Assembly: GCF_003751085.1 (NCBI RefSeq) | Contig: NZ_RJJY01000002.1 | Location: 2,418,001 to 2,482,000 of the forward strand | DNA from: Micromonospora sp. Llam0 | GTDB taxonomy: Bacteria > Actinomycetota > Actinomycetes > Mycobacteriales > Micromonosporaceae | DNA: 64,000 nucleotides | Direction: 5' to 3' | Shown here: in pieces, positions 43,073 to 53,794 of the stretch | Layout: the number at the start of each line of letters is the position of its first letter | Position numbering within the stretch: position 1 is the first letter of the stretch | The notes under the pieces: generated by a model | What the model was told of the DNA's origin: nothing | Databases searched by the model: none | Seen by the model: only the letters and a program-made list of their open reading frames with translations | Position numbers and translations under genes: made by a program

Positions 43073-43597
43073 CTGGGTAGCTCCCAACAGCCTTCTGAAC
43101 CATCTCGCCGACCTGATCCCATCCGCATACATCGCCACCAACGACGATGCCGATAGACAGTGGCGGCATTCGCTGGAGCGTCGGATCGTCGCGGGACGGG
43201 CCGTCAACGCCCGCACGCATCCGACTTGGGTCATTTAGTGCGCACGACGATCAGCGCGGTGTTTCCGCTGGTGGTCGTGGTGTCGCACGTTGAGCGCACC
43301 AACCGAAGGGACACTTCCCTCTGGATAGCGGCGCGTCGGCTTGACGGATACTCGGCATCTGCTCGCGTGGACCCTGGTCCACGCCTCGCGGTCGGAGACT
43401 CTGGAGCTCTTCGGTCCGGTTGTCCATCTACATCGGATGGTCTCACCCTTCCTGAAAGGCGTGAAGAACTACCAGAGCACGGACCTTTTGGCGAGGCCGT
43501 AGTGCCGGTTAGTGCGCAAATTCTGGCGGGATCGCGAGCAACGCGGCAGGTCACAGCGCTGAGATTGGAAGATGATCATTAACGTGACCTAAGTCGG
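43073..43597. other. Stretch with weak small frames only
   Basis: A plus frame from 43041 overlaps the end of the previous gene and stops at 43238. A GTG at 43238 (TAGTG junction) opens 114 codons to 43582 (TTISAVFPLVVVVSHVERTN...). Neither has a ribosome site or a known family. They may be remnants of one decayed gene. No firm gene is called. Confidence 0.3.
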
Positions 43598-43762
43598 GTG
43601 CAGGCTCTCGCCGACTACCTGAACCTGGACTGGACCCGCCTGCGCCGCCGGTGCGCCGAGCTCGGCGACCACGGCCTGGTCGGCATCGCCGAATTCCGCA
43701 GCCGTCCGCTCTGCCTCGACGGCGTCGACCGGGCGTGCCGCTTCGTCGGCTCCCTGCCGTAA
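43598..43762 (+). pseudogene. C-terminal fragment of a winged-helix regulator
   Basis: A 54-codon frame reads VQALADYLNLDWTRLRRRCA, then ELGDHGLVGIAEFRSRPLCL and a short tail to TAA 43760. This is the recognition helix and wing of a MarR/ArsR-like domain without its N-terminal part. It is preceded by unrelated sequence and followed by the IS110 remnant, so it is probably a leftover. Confidence 0.45.
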
Positions 43763-43866
43763 TAGGCTCCCGACACCACCCTAAATGGACCTGTACCACG
43801 ACGGGTTTTGGGCGTACGGAGCTTGCCCGGTGTCGATTAGCCAGCCGGGCGGGGTCGGGTGTGGGG

Positions 43867-45190
43867 TCAGATCGCTGGTTGCAGGGTGACGGTGTGACCG
43901 AGGGCTTCGAGTTGCCGGACCAGGTTGTTGGTCTTGCGGATGGTGTTGACACGGCGGTCGTGGTAATCGGCGCCGAGGTCGTGGAAACGGGTGGTCGGGT
44001 CAGCCAGCAGGTGCCAGATGATCACGAGGATGGACCGGGCGACGGCGACGAGGGCCTTGCCTTTGCCTCGACGTTTGACCAGGCGCCGGTAGCGTGCGGA
44101 CAGGAACGTGCCCTTGCCGCAGGCGCTCGTGGCCGCGGCGCTACCGAGCGCGCCTTTGAGGTACGGGTTACCTTTGCCGGTCTTGCCTGCGGTGAGGCTG
44201 GTACCGGACTGGATGGTGCGTGGACACAGCTTCGCCCAGGACACCAGGTGGCCTGCAGTGGGAAATCGCGTCATGTCCAGACCGATCTCCGCGATGATCA
44301 GTTGCGCGGACTCGGTGTTGATACCCGGGATCTCGGCCAAGCGCCGTCGGGCGTTCATCGCCGAAGCGTCGTCACGGCCGCCGGGGTCTGTGATGGCGGA
44401 GGCGAATCGATCTGGTCGAGCAACACCCCGATCCGCTGCGTGACCTTCGCGATCTCGGTGTCCAGACGGTCGATCTGGTCGAGCAGGACGCGGGCCAACT
44501 CGCCGTGATGGGCGTCGAACCGGCCGGTGAGCGCCTCGATGAGAGCGGTGCGTATACCACGCATGGCGCCACGGACCAGATCTGCCAGTGCTCGCGGATC
44601 GCGTTGACCGGCGATCAACGCCTCGATCATGTCCCGCGTCGAGACCGTCTTCAGGGTGGAGGCCACCGACGACACCTTGATCAGGGCGTCTTCGACCAGC
44701 TTCTCCAACCTCGACCAGTAGCGGGTACGGTCCCGGATGAGGTCCACCCGCAGCCGTGTGCAGTCGCGCAGCAGGGATCGGTGTCGGGGGCACGAAAGAG
44801 GGCCGCAACAGACCCTTCTCGGTGAGCTTGGCCAACCACACCGCGTCCAGCTTGTCGGTCTTTGGCCGCCCGGGCACGTTCTTCACGTCACGGGCGTTGA
44901 CCAACTACACGTCCAACCCGGCGGCCTCCAGCAGGTAGAACCAGATCCGCCAGTAGTCCGACGCTCTCCACGGTGACCTTCTCCACTCCCACCGCGACCA
45001 GATCCGTGGCGAGGTCACTGACCGCTTTCGTGGTCGCCGCCACCTGCCACACCCGGCTGACCCGCCGCCCGCTCGGGCCAGGTATCCGGGTACAGGCCAT
45101 CCCGGACTCCTTGGCCACGTCGATCGCACACACCCACGCCAGAACCTGTTCGGACTCCGCATCCGGGATCTCCTCGGGTACCCCACGCAT
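43867..45190 (-). pseudogene. IS110-family transposase, multiply frameshifted
   Basis: Reading from 45190 down, the IS110 (DEDD) transposase can be rebuilt across three frames. WVCAIDVAKESGMACTRI, TVES and GRPKTDKLDAVWLAKLTEKG give the catalytic Asp, Glu and Asp. Then come RDRTRYWSRLEKLVEDALIK, RFDAHHGELARVLLDQIDRL and, after a further shift, NARRRLAEIPGINTESAQLI, the C-terminal DNA-binding half with the Ser region. At least three indels separate these blocks. The element is dead. It seems to have removed the 3' end of the neighbouring XRE gene. Confidence 0.85.
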
Positions 45191-45335
45191 TCTGATCCAC
45201 GTCCTCCTTCACCCCGTGATCAACCGTTGGTACAGGCGGTCGCCCGGGGGCCTTGGTCGGGAACCGAAATTTGACCGGCGTGCTCGAAGCAACAGTGCGT
45301 GACCCATGAGGTCCGGGCCCCGGCGTCAGACTTGG

Positions 45336-45677
45336 TTACGGCCTCACACGGACCAAGAACAGGCGACGTCGACGGGCGACCTGACCCCCATTTTCACGCC
45401 TGCGAGGCGTCCCGAAGAGACCGGGTGACTTGGTTGCCAAGGCGGCAAGGATCTCGGTGGTCTCCTCGTCGACGCCGTACAACTCGCAGAGCAGCACGAC
45501 GTCGCCGGAGCGGACCGGGACCTCGCCGCGCTCCATCCGCCACAGCTTCGTCGCCGACCACTCCAGTTCGCTGGCGACCGACGTCTGCGGCAGCTGGGTC
45601 AGCCGTTCGCGCAGCTGACGCAGCTCCCGGCCCAGTCGTCGGCGCGGTACGGACGAGTTCAACACGGACGGAGACAT
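45336..45677 (-). pseudogene. XRE regulator truncated after its DNA-binding domain
   Basis: ATG 45677 follows a perfect AGGAGGT. The first 80 residues form the helix-turn-helix of actinomycete XRE/DUF5753 regulators (LGRELRQLRERLTQLPQTSV, ASELEWSATKLWRMERGEVP, CELYGVDEETTEILAALATK). Such proteins are normally about 280 residues, but this frame ends at 45336 after an unrelated basic tail (RRRENGGQVARRRRLFLVRV). The missing DUF5753 domain was probably removed by the IS110 insertion next to it. Confidence 0.7.
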
Positions 45678-45950
45678 GGCTACCACCTCCTGGGATGCTC
45701 GACCTGACCCATCCTGCCGTCACTAGTGGACTTATGAACTCCGTCGATCGGTGGACGGGTGGCTCGGCTCAACGTCGACGAGTTTTCGTCAGAGTTGTAC
45801 GCCTGGCCAGTCGTACCCGACTGATGACTCTGTGTTGTTCGATGTCCGGTGAGGGAGGTTTGTGGTAGCGGATCGTGATGCCCCCTTTACAGATATGGAC
45901 ATGGATCTCTAGGGTCGGACGTACATGTCGCATAGCCACGGGGGTCCCTA

Positions 45951-46346
45951 GTGGATGCTGCCCAGACGCCGCCGATCCGTCCGAGCCGCCCACGACATCG
46001 CTGGCCACAGATCCTGGCCGCCACCGCCGCCGTACTGACGCTGAGCACACCCGGGGCGGCGGTCGCCGATCCACCCGGAGACCCGGTGCCGGCGCCGACC
46101 GTGACCTCGGTCGACTACCCCGACGACGGCGTGTCGCACGGCGGCCGGGACGTCGCGGGTGAGTTCACCTTCAGCACGTCGTCGCCCGATGTGGTCGCCT
46201 ACGTGTACGGCTGGAGCAGCCCGGCAGGCACCACGGTGACCGTCGTCCTCGGGGCGAGCGTGACGTTGACCCTCACCCCACCGGGCGAGGGATCCAACGC
46301 CCTGCACGTCTACGCGCGCAACCGATCACTCCATGTCGGTCGGTGA
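45951..46346 (+). CDS. Secreted fragment of a LamG/RHS-partner protein
   Basis: A 131-residue frame with a signal peptide (WPQILAATAAVLTLSTPGAAVAD) is followed by an Ig-like domain (VTSVDYPDDGVSHGGRDVAG, then EFTFSTSSPDVVAYVYGWSS). That domain is usually internal in the long LamG proteins encoded just before RHS toxins in actinomycetes. The frame ends at NALHVYARNRSLHVGR where those proteins continue. It is therefore likely a collapsed remnant of the partner gene. It may still be exported. Confidence 0.5.
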   Translation: MDAAQTPPIRPSRPRHRWPQILAATAAVLTLSTPGAAVADPPGDPVPAPTVTSVDYPDDGVSHGGRDVAGEFTFSTSSPDVVAYVYGWSSPAGTTVTVVLGASVTLTLTPPGEGSNALHVYARNRSLHVGR

Positions 46347-46403
46347 TGGTGTGTCCACCACGTTGCTGGCAGTCTGTTGTCTTGATTCTGGGGGGTGGCG
46401 CTG

Positions 46404-49400
46404 ATGTCGGGTCGTCGGGTCAACCGGTTCTGGTTGTCGGGTGTGCGTCGCCGGGTCGCGGCGGTGTTGGTGTTGGTGGTGGTGGCGTCGGTGTTGGCGG
46501 CTCCGCGGGCGGTGGCGGCGCCGGTGGGGACGGCGGCGGAGCCGGATGTGGGCCTGCGGTCGGTGGCGGTGGCGGAGCATGTGCCGGCGGGGGTGGATGA
46601 CGGGGCGTCGGTGGCGGACTTCGCGCCGGTGCCTCCGGTGTGGCCGAGGGCGGCGTCGGTGGTGGCGGATTTGTCGTCGGGGTCGGCGGCGGTGGATGTG
46701 GGTGGTCTGCCGGTGGTGTTGTCGGCTCCGGAGCCGGTGGGTGACGTGTTGTCGGGGCGGGTGTGGCCTGATTGGGCGGATGCGTCGGAGGTGCCGGACC
46801 GGGTGCGGGTGGAGGTGGTGGATCCGGTTGAGGCGTCGGCGGCGGGGGCGGCGTTGGTGGTGCGGGTAGCGGTCGAGGGTGAGTCGGTGGCCGGTGGTGG
46901 GGTGCGGTTGGAGTTGGACTATTCGGGGTTCGCGGGGGCGTTCGGTGCGGCGTGGGCGTCGCGGTTGCGGTTGGTGGGGTTGTCGGAGTGCGCGTTGGTG
47001 GAGACGTCGGATCCGGAGTGTGCCGGGCCGGTGGGGTTGGGTTCGCGGAATGATCCGTTGGTGGGGCGGATCGGGGTGGATGTGGAGTTGTCCGCTGGCG
47101 GGGCGGGGGCGGGTCGGGTCGACGCCGCTGTTTCTGGTGGTGGTGTGGTGGTGGGGTTGTTGGCGGCGGGTGACGGGGAGACGGGGTCGTTCAAGCGGAC
47201 GTCGTTGGGGCAGTCGGCGTCGTGGCAGGCGGGCCGGTCGGGGGGTGGGTTCTCGTGGTCGTATCCGTTGGAGGTGCCGCCGTCGCCGGGTGGGTTGGAG
47301 CCGGAGGTGTCGTTCGGGTATTCGTCGTCGGCGGTGGATGGTCGGACGAACGGGGAGAACTCGCAGCCGTCGTGGATCGGTGAGGGTTGGGATTTCCATC
47401 CGGGGTTCATCGAGCGGTCGTACCGGACGTGTAGTGATGATCTTGAGGGGTTTCCGGCGCATTACACGAACGCGACGCCGGATCCGTGTTGGCGGGAGCC
47501 GAACGCGAAGCTGGTGTGGCGGGGGCAGTCGACGGAGATCGTGCTGGGTGACGGGGACGGGAAGTGGCGGCTGGCCAACGATGACGGTTCCCGGATCGAG
47601 TTGTTGACCGGCCGGCACGGTTACACGCACAACGGTGAGGCGTGGCGGTTGACCACGACGGACGGTACGCAGTTCTACTTCGGTCGGCAGCGGTTGCCGG
47701 GGTGGAACGCGGGGGATCGTGAGACGAACTCGGTGATGGGGCAGGGTGTTTTCGCGAACCACACGTGGGAGCCGTGTTACCGCTCGGACGGTTTCTACTA
47801 TTCGCGGTGTTTCATGGCGTATCGGTGGAATCTGGATTATGTGGTGGATGTCCACGGGAACTCGATGTCGTACTGGTACGACCGGGAGTTGAGCCGGGCG
47901 GGGATCACCGGGACGGGCACGTATCAGGTGCAGTACGACCGGGGGAGTGCGCTGCGGCGGGTGGAGTACGGCACGGTGGCCGGTGGTGAGGCGGACACGG
48001 TGAACCCGCCGATGCGGGTGTTGTTCGCGGTGGGTGACCGGTGTCTGTCGTCGTGTTGGAGTGGGAGTTCGCCGAACACGGCGAACTGGCCGGACACGCC
48101 GTGGGATCTGCAGTGTGACGCGGCGCCGTGCAACAACAACATCGGGCCGTCGTACTTCACGGCGAAGCGGTTGACGTCGGTGACGACGCAGGTGCGGGTC
48201 GGCGGGGTGTATCAGGACGTGGACCGGTGGGATCTGAGCCACGGCTTCCCGTCGACGAACGAGTCGAGCGCGTTGAATCCGCCGTCGTTGTGGCTGTCGG
48301 GCATCCAGCGGACGGGTCTGGCCGGTGGGCAGGCGGCGTTGCCGGCGGTGACGTTCGGCGGGACCCGGTACGCGAACCGGACGGACCACAACGTGTCGGC
48401 GGCGGTGCCGGTGACGAACAAGTACCGGGTCACCGAGATCAACACCGAGTCGGGTGGGCGGATCGAGATCACCTATCAGGGTTCGGACTGCACGGTGTCG
48501 TCGCAGGCGGATCCGGACCACAACTCGAAGCGGTGTTTCCCGCAGTACTACAAGCCGGACGGGTCGCCGGCGGGGTGGTCGTGGTGGAACAAGTACCGGG
48601 TGACGCAGGTGGTGGAGCGGGACCTGGTCGGTGGTTCACCGGCGGTGACGCACAGCTACGCGTATTCGACGGCGGGGGCGACGTCGACGGTGTTGTGGCA
48701 TCACAACGACGCGGACGTGTGGTCGCGGTCGTTGCCGTTGCGGACGTGGTCGGATTTCCGTGGCTGGCCGACGGTGACGGTGACCACCGGCACCGGGAGC
48801 GGGCATCAGACGCAGTCCCGGTACCTGTACTTCCGGGGGATGCACCGGGACCGCACCGACGCCGGTGAGGGCACCCGTAGCGTGACGTTGACCGGCACGG
48901 ACGGCGCGGTGCACGGCGACGACTGGTGGCGGGCCGGTTTCCTGTACGAGCGGATCGACTACGCCGCGCCGGGCGGGCAGCAGCTGAACCGGACGATCCA
49001 GCAGGTGGCCGGCTACGGCACCTCCCTGCGTGAGGAGGATCCGGTCCACGCCCAGCCGGCCACCTGGCAGTCGGTGATCTCCCGGGTCGTCACCACGATC
49101 GGGTACACGTGGCTGGAACACGACGGCACGTGGCGGCACACCCGGACCGTCGACACCTGGGACACCACCTACGGCACCCTGATCTCCTCCGACGACCGGG
49201 GTGACGTGTCCACCCTCGCCGACGACGTGTGCACCCGGTACACGTACGCCCGCAACACCGGCGCCCCGTGGCTGATCGACACCGCGTCGCGGGTGGAGAC
49301 CGTCGCGACGCCGTGCGGCACCACCCCGTCCTACCCGAACGATCTGCTGTCCGACACCCGTTTCTACCGCGACGGCGCCACCAGCCACACCACCGCGCCG

Positions 49401-52400
49401 ACCCGCGGCCTGGTCACCAAGGTCGAGACAGCGCGGTCCCACGACGGCACTACCCCGACCTACCTCACCACCGGCACCACCACCTACGACAGCCACGGCC
49501 GGCCGTTGACCGTCACCGACGCCCTCAACCGGACCACGACCACCGCCTACACCCCGGCGTCCGGTGCGCCGACGACGGCCGTCACGGCCACCAACCCGCT
49601 CGGTCACGACGCCACCACGACCCTCGACCCGCGTCGTGGCCTGCCGACCGAGGTCAGCGACATCAACGACAAAGTCTCCACCGGCGTGTACGACCCACTC
49701 GGCCGGCTGACCACGGTGTGGGCTCCCGGCCGGCCCACCACCGAGACACCCGACCTCGAGTACGCGTACACGATCACCAAGACCGCGCCCAGCCACATCC
49801 GGACCCGCGCCCTGGGACCGAACGGCAACCAGATCGACAGCTACGACATCTACGACGGACTGCTGCGCCCCCGGCAGACACAGGTCACCGCCCCGGACGG
49901 TAAACGCACCATCAGCGACACCCAGTACGACGTACGCGGCCAGACGGTCAAGACGTCCACGTTCTACAACGACGCGTCCGGGCCGACCGGCAGCCTGGTC
50001 ACCTTCGCCGACACCGCTATCGACTCGCAGACCCGCACCGTGTACGACGGCGCCGGCCGGCCCACCCGTACCCAGTTGTGGTCGGCGAACACCCTGCAGT
50101 GGGAGACCGTGACCGGCTACGACGGTGACCGGGTCACGGTCGACCCACCCACCGGCGGCACCCCGACCACGTCGATCATCGACGCCCGGGGCCGGCAGAC
50201 CGCGCTACGCCAACACACCGGCTCCTCGCCGACCGGCGCCTACGAGGAGACCAGCTACGGCTACAGCCCGCGTGACGAGCTGACCACGGTCACCGACCCG
50301 GCCGGGAACCAGTGGACCTACACCTACGACCTGCTCGGCCGGCGTACCGGCACCGTCGACCCGGACGCCGGCACCTCCACCAGCACCTACGACAACGCCG
50401 GCCAGGTGGTCACCACCACCGACGGCCGCGGTGAAACCCTCTGGCACGGCTACGACAACCTCGGCCGGCCCACCGAACTCCGCGACGACACCTCCACCGG
50501 CGCACTGCGGGCGTCGTGGACCTACGACACCCTTGAGCTTGGCCTGCCGACCTCGTCGACCCGCCACCACGGCGGCGACGCCTACACCACGGCGGTCACC
50601 GGGTATGACGACGGCTACCGGCCCCTCGGTGCCACGGTCACCATCCCCGCCGCCGAAACCGGCCTGGCCGGCACCTACACCACCAGCCACACGTACCACG
50701 ACAACGGCGCCCCGGCGACCACCAGCCTGCCCGCGATCGGCGGCCTGCCCGCCGAAACCCTCACCTACGGCTACCACACCGCGTCCGGCCTGCCCACCAC
50801 CCTCACCACCGGCACCGACACGTTCGTCTCCGCCACCAGCTACCACTACGACGGCACCGTCGCCCAGCGCATCCTCGGCACCGGCGGTACCCGTATCCGG
50901 GTGTCGTCACCGGTCGAGACGGCGACCCGCCGCCTGGCCGCCTCGCAGGTCGACACCGAACACCCCACCACCCCCGACGCGTGGGACGACGCCGCGACCA
51001 CCAGCTACACCTACGACCAGGTTGGCAACGTCACCTCGATGGCCGGCACCACCGCCGGTGTCGCCGACCAGGCCGAATGCTTCACCTACGACCACCTGCG
51101 CCGCCTCACCCAGGCGTGGACCGAAACCACCCCGACCTGCACCACTCCGCAACGCGCCGGCGCCGACCCTTACCGGCAGGCCTTCACCTACGACACCACC
51201 GGGAACCGGCTGACCGCGACCACCTGGTCCGCGACCGGGTCGACGACCGCCACCTCCACGTACCCCACCCCGGGCAGCCCCCAACCGCACACGGTCACCG
51301 CCGTCGACCACACCGGCGAGACCACCCGGACCGACACGTACGCGTACACGACGGGCGGGCACACCCAAACCCGCGTGGTCGATGGTGTCACCCAGACCCT
51401 CACCTGGGACGCGGAAGGCCGTCTCGCCACCACCGCCGAACCCGGCCTGGACACCACCAACATCTACGACGCCTCAGGGAACCGGCTCATCCGCCGCGAC
51501 ACCACCGGCACCACCCTCTACCTCGGCCACACCGAACTCCGCCGCACCGCCAGCAACGGCCAGGTCGACGGCACCCGCCACTACCAACACGCCGGCGCCA
51601 CCATCGCCGTCCGCACCGTCACCGGCCTCACCTGGCTCATCCCCGACCACCACGGCACCAACCAGATCAGCGTCGACCCCACCACCCTCGACCTCACCCG
51701 CCGCCGCACCCTTCCCTTCGGCGACACCCGCGGAGCTGCGCCCACCGGCTGGCCCGACGACAAAGGCTTCGTCGGCGGCACCAAAGACCCCACCGGCCTC
51801 ACCCACATCGGCGCACGCCACTACGACCCCACACTCGGACGGTTCATCTCCGTCGACCCACTCGTCAACCCCGACAACCCACAAACCCTCAACGCCTACG
51901 CCTACGCCAACAACAACCCCACCACCTACACCGACCCCACCGGCCTCGCCTTCCTCGAAGGCAACGGCGGCAGCAGTGGTACCGGCCGACAGACCGTCGC
52001 CTACAGCACACCCAAAAATCGCACCTTTAAAGGAACAACAACACCAAAGCCCAAACCAAAGAAAACATCTGCGGCCACGGGTGTCAAGAACGCTGTGACC
52101 GATTTTGGCCGAGGGATCGCCGGGGCGGTCAAGGGAGTCGCCTCCCATATCGGCGGCGGCTATTCCGAAGCCGGACAGGCAATCGCGGACGCATGGAACG
52201 GCAACTGGGGAAATGCATTCGGCCACGTGAAGCGGCTGGGAGGCATCTTCGTCGACGGCTACACCATGTCCTACCGAGGCATCTACCACACAGTTCGGGG
52301 CCTCGGAGCAACCTGGTGGGACGGCATCCAAGCCGTACGAAACGGTGACCCCGGAGGCTTCACCTACGCCGCTACCACCAACTCCCTGACCGTCGCAGCA

Positions 52401-53249
52401 GCATTGATACCAGTGAAAATACCTAAACTTCGAGCCAGTTGTGGAGGAAACAGCTTCATCCCGGGCACCGCAGTGCTCCTCGCCAACGGCACTACCAAAC
52501 CCATCGAACAGATCAAGATCGGCGACACGGTCCTCGCCACCGACCCCGAAACCGGTGAGACGGCCGCCAAACCCGTCGAAGCGACCATCACCGGCGACGG
52601 CGACAAGAACCTCGTCGACGTGACCATCTCGACCGACACCAGCGATCAGGCAACGATCACAGCCACCGACAAACACCCGTTCTGGGTCCCAGAAATATCA
52701 GAGTGGATCGACGCCGCAGACCTCCAGGCCGGCCAGTGGCTCGAAACCTCCACCGGTACCCGGACCCAGATCACCGCAGTCGAGCACCACATCAACACGA
52801 CACAGGTCCATAACCTCACCATCACCGACATCCACACGTACTATGTGCTAGCCGGCACAACACCAGTCCTGGTACACAACTGCGGTAACACTCCGTCGGG
52901 TGTTGGGTGTAACTGTGCTCCTGCGACCGGTGCAGGCCCAAACGTGCCGCCAATTCGCGTCGAAGGGCCTTGGACTCTGGGTGACATTGGTCGTGGCGCA
53001 CATGGTTTGCGTCCGAATCACTTGGGTGACCGAATTGAGATTCACCACGCGGACCAAATGCCTGGGTCGCCGATTCATGAACTTGATCAGGTAGTGCATC
53101 GAGGGCCTGGCTCTCAACTCCATCCGAACGCCAACAACCAAGGCGTCACCGGAGGTATGCGCGCGGAAGACACCCAACTACACTGGTGGTATCGCTCACA
53201 GGAGCAGGGTTGGGGTCATTATGGGCCGGACCTCTGGTATGACAACTAG
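46404..53249 (+). CDS. Secreted RHS-repeat polymorphic toxin with Hint and LHH nuclease tip
   Basis: A 2281-residue protein starts at ATG 46404 (GGGGGG eight bases upstream; GTG 46395 is in frame). The signal peptide is VAAVLVLVVVASVLAAPRAVAA. Residues about 280-400 are the SpvB-like entry (SFGYSSSAVDGRTNGENSQP). Many YD-type repeats follow to the RHS core end GARHYDPTLGRFISVDPLVN. A Hint domain (about 2013-2158) starts CGGNSFIPGTAVLLANG and ends TTPVLVHNC, so it can self-cleave. The last 120 residues carry RIEIHHADQMPGSPIHELDQ and HRGPGSQLHPN, the pattern of LHH nucleases of the HNH/EndoVII fold. It should be released as a DNase toxin against competitors. Confidence 0.9.
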   Translation: MSGRRVNRFWLSGVRRRVAAVLVLVVVASVLAAPRAVAAPVGTAAEPDVGLRSVAVAEHVPAGVDDGASVADFAPVPPVWPRAASVVADLSSGSAAVDVGGLPVVLSAPEPVGDVLSGRVWPDWADASEVPDRVRVEVVDPVEASAAGAALVVRVAVEGESVAGGGVRLELDYSGFAGAFGAAWASRLRLVGLSECALVETSDPECAGPVGLGSRNDPLVGRIGVDVELSAGGAGAGRVDAAVSGGGVVVGLLAAGDGETGSFKRTSLGQSASWQAGRSGGGFSWSYPLEVPPSPGGLEPEVSFGYSSSAVDGRTNGENSQPSWIGEGWDFHPGFIERSYRTCSDDLEGFPAHYTNATPDPCWREPNAKLVWRGQSTEIVLGDGDGKWRLANDDGSRIELLTGRHGYTHNGEAWRLTTTDGTQFYFGRQRLPGWNAGDRETNSVMGQGVFANHTWEPCYRSDGFYYSRCFMAYRWNLDYVVDVHGNSMSYWYDRELSRAGITGTGTYQVQYDRGSALRRVEYGTVAGGEADTVNPPMRVLFAVGDRCLSSCWSGSSPNTANWPDTPWDLQCDAAPCNNNIGPSYFTAKRLTSVTTQVRVGGVYQDVDRWDLSHGFPSTNESSALNPPSLWLSGIQRTGLAGGQAALPAVTFGGTRYANRTDHNVSAAVPVTNKYRVTEINTESGGRIEITYQGSDCTVSSQADPDHNSKRCFPQYYKPDGSPAGWSWWNKYRVTQVVERDLVGGSPAVTHSYAYSTAGATSTVLWHHNDADVWSRSLPLRTWSDFRGWPTVTVTTGTGSGHQTQSRYLYFRGMHRDRTDAGEGTRSVTLTGTDGAVHGDDWWRAGFLYERIDYAAPGGQQLNRTIQQVAGYGTSLREEDPVHAQPATWQSVISRVVTTIGYTWLEHDGTWRHTRTVDTWDTTYGTLISSDDRGDVSTLADDVCTRYTYARNTGAPWLIDTASRVETVATPCGTTPSYPNDLLSDTRFYRDGATSHTTAPTRGLVTKVETARSHDGTTPTYLTTGTTTYDSHGRPLTVTDALNRTTTTAYTPASGAPTTAVTATNPLGHDATTTLDPRRGLPTEVSDINDKVSTGVYDPLGRLTTVWAPGRPTTETPDLEYAYTITKTAPSHIRTRALGPNGNQIDSYDIYDGLLRPRQTQVTAPDGKRTISDTQYDVRGQTVKTSTFYNDASGPTGSLVTFADTAIDSQTRTVYDGAGRPTRTQLWSANTLQWETVTGYDGDRVTVDPPTGGTPTTSIIDARGRQTALRQHTGSSPTGAYEETSYGYSPRDELTTVTDPAGNQWTYTYDLLGRRTGTVDPDAGTSTSTYDNAGQVVTTTDGRGETLWHGYDNLGRPTELRDDTSTGALRASWTYDTLELGLPTSSTRHHGGDAYTTAVTGYDDGYRPLGATVTIPAAETGLAGTYTTSHTYHDNGAPATTSLPAIGGLPAETLTYGYHTASGLPTTLTTGTDTFVSATSYHYDGTVAQRILGTGGTRIRVSSPVETATRRLAASQVDTEHPTTPDAWDDAATTSYTYDQVGNVTSMAGTTAGVADQAECFTYDHLRRLTQAWTETTPTCTTPQRAGADPYRQAFTYDTTGNRLTATTWSATGSTTATSTYPTPGSPQPHTVTAVDHTGETTRTDTYAYTTGGHTQTRVVDGVTQTLTWDAEGRLATTAEPGLDTTNIYDASGNRLIRRDTTGTTLYLGHTELRRTASNGQVDGTRHYQHAGATIAVRTVTGLTWLIPDHHGTNQISVDPTTLDLTRRRTLPFGDTRGAAPTGWPDDKGFVGGTKDPTGLTHIGARHYDPTLGRFISVDPLVNPDNPQTLNAYAYANNNPTTYTDPTGLAFLEGNGGSSGTGRQTVAYSTPKNRTFKGTTTPKPKPKKTSAATGVKNAVTDFGRGIAGAVKGVASHIGGGYSEAGQAIADAWNGNWGNAFGHVKRLGGIFVDGYTMSYRGIYHTVRGLGATWWDGIQAVRNGDPGGFTYAATTNSLTVAAALIPVKIPKLRASCGGNSFIPGTAVLLANGTTKPIEQIKIGDTVLATDPETGETAAKPVEATITGDGDKNLVDVTISTDTSDQATITATDKHPFWVPEISEWIDAADLQAGQWLETSTGTRTQITAVEHHINTTQVHNLTITDIHTYYVLAGTTPVLVHNCGNTPSGVGCNCAPATGAGPNVPPIRVEGPWTLGDIGRGAHGLRPNHLGDRIEIHHADQMPGSPIHELDQVVHRGPGSQLHPNANNQGVTGGMRAEDTQLHWWYRSQEQGWGHYGPDLWYDN

Positions 53250-53279
53250 CCGGGCTAGCGCGAAACAAAGGAGACGGCG

Positions 53280-53738
53280 ATGGAGTTTGAAGAGCTAGAA
53301 GCTCAGGTGGAGTCGTTCCGCATGGAACGGGCAGGTAAGCAGTATCCTCCCGGATTTCAGCTCTTCGACTCCTGGACTGCGACAGAGGATGATCTTGCCG
53401 CCGTCGAGGCGGTTTTGCGGACCCAGTTGCCGTCTAAATACAAGAGATTCATGCAAATATTCGGTGGCGGCGTTTTTTCCTTCGTGGAACTCTTGCCCGC
53501 CAGATCGCCGGATGGGCGTAGTGAAGATCTAGTTTCCGTCAATACCGGAACATTCGCCGTTCCTAATTTCGTATCAGTTGCTCCCGTTGGCACGGGTGAC
53601 TGGTGGGGATTTGTCTCTGAGGATGGCTTTTGTGGCGAGCAGGTAAGCTTTCTCGATCATGAGACTGGTGCGGTCCAGTTGGATGCATCCGACTTTTATG
53701 AATTTGTGTCATCAAAAGGGCTTCGCGCGGGGCGCTAG
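53280..53738 (+). CDS. SUKH (SMI1/KNR4) immunity protein
   Basis: A 152-residue protein starts at ATG 53280 with AAAGGAG seven bases upstream and only 30 bp after the toxin stop. It follows the SUKH-1 pattern: DSWTATEDDLAAVEAVLRTQLPSKYKRFM given in two parts (DSWTATEDDLAAVEAVL, LPSKYKRFMQIFGGGVFSF), then VSVAPVGTGDWWGFVSEDG and VSFLDHETG. SUKH proteins bind and neutralise nuclease toxins in the cytoplasm. GC is lower here and in the toxin tip than in the RHS body, which indicates tip-plus-immunity exchange by recombination. Confidence 0.87.
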   Translation: MEFEELEAQVESFRMERAGKQYPPGFQLFDSWTATEDDLAAVEAVLRTQLPSKYKRFMQIFGGGVFSFVELLPARSPDGRSEDLVSVNTGTFAVPNFVSVAPVGTGDWWGFVSEDGFCGEQVSFLDHETGAVQLDASDFYEFVSSKGLRAGR

Positions 53739-53794
53739 CCTCGGCAGAGGAATGCGGCATTCGCTGCTGGCCTCGTAGACCGCCGGTGGGAGCC

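Noticed and set aside
46326..48521. A 731-codon open frame on the minus strand opposite the RHS gene
   Set aside because: It is a His/Arg/Pro-rich antisense shadow of high-GC coding DNA. It has no family pattern, and the plus strand carries clear RHS protein.
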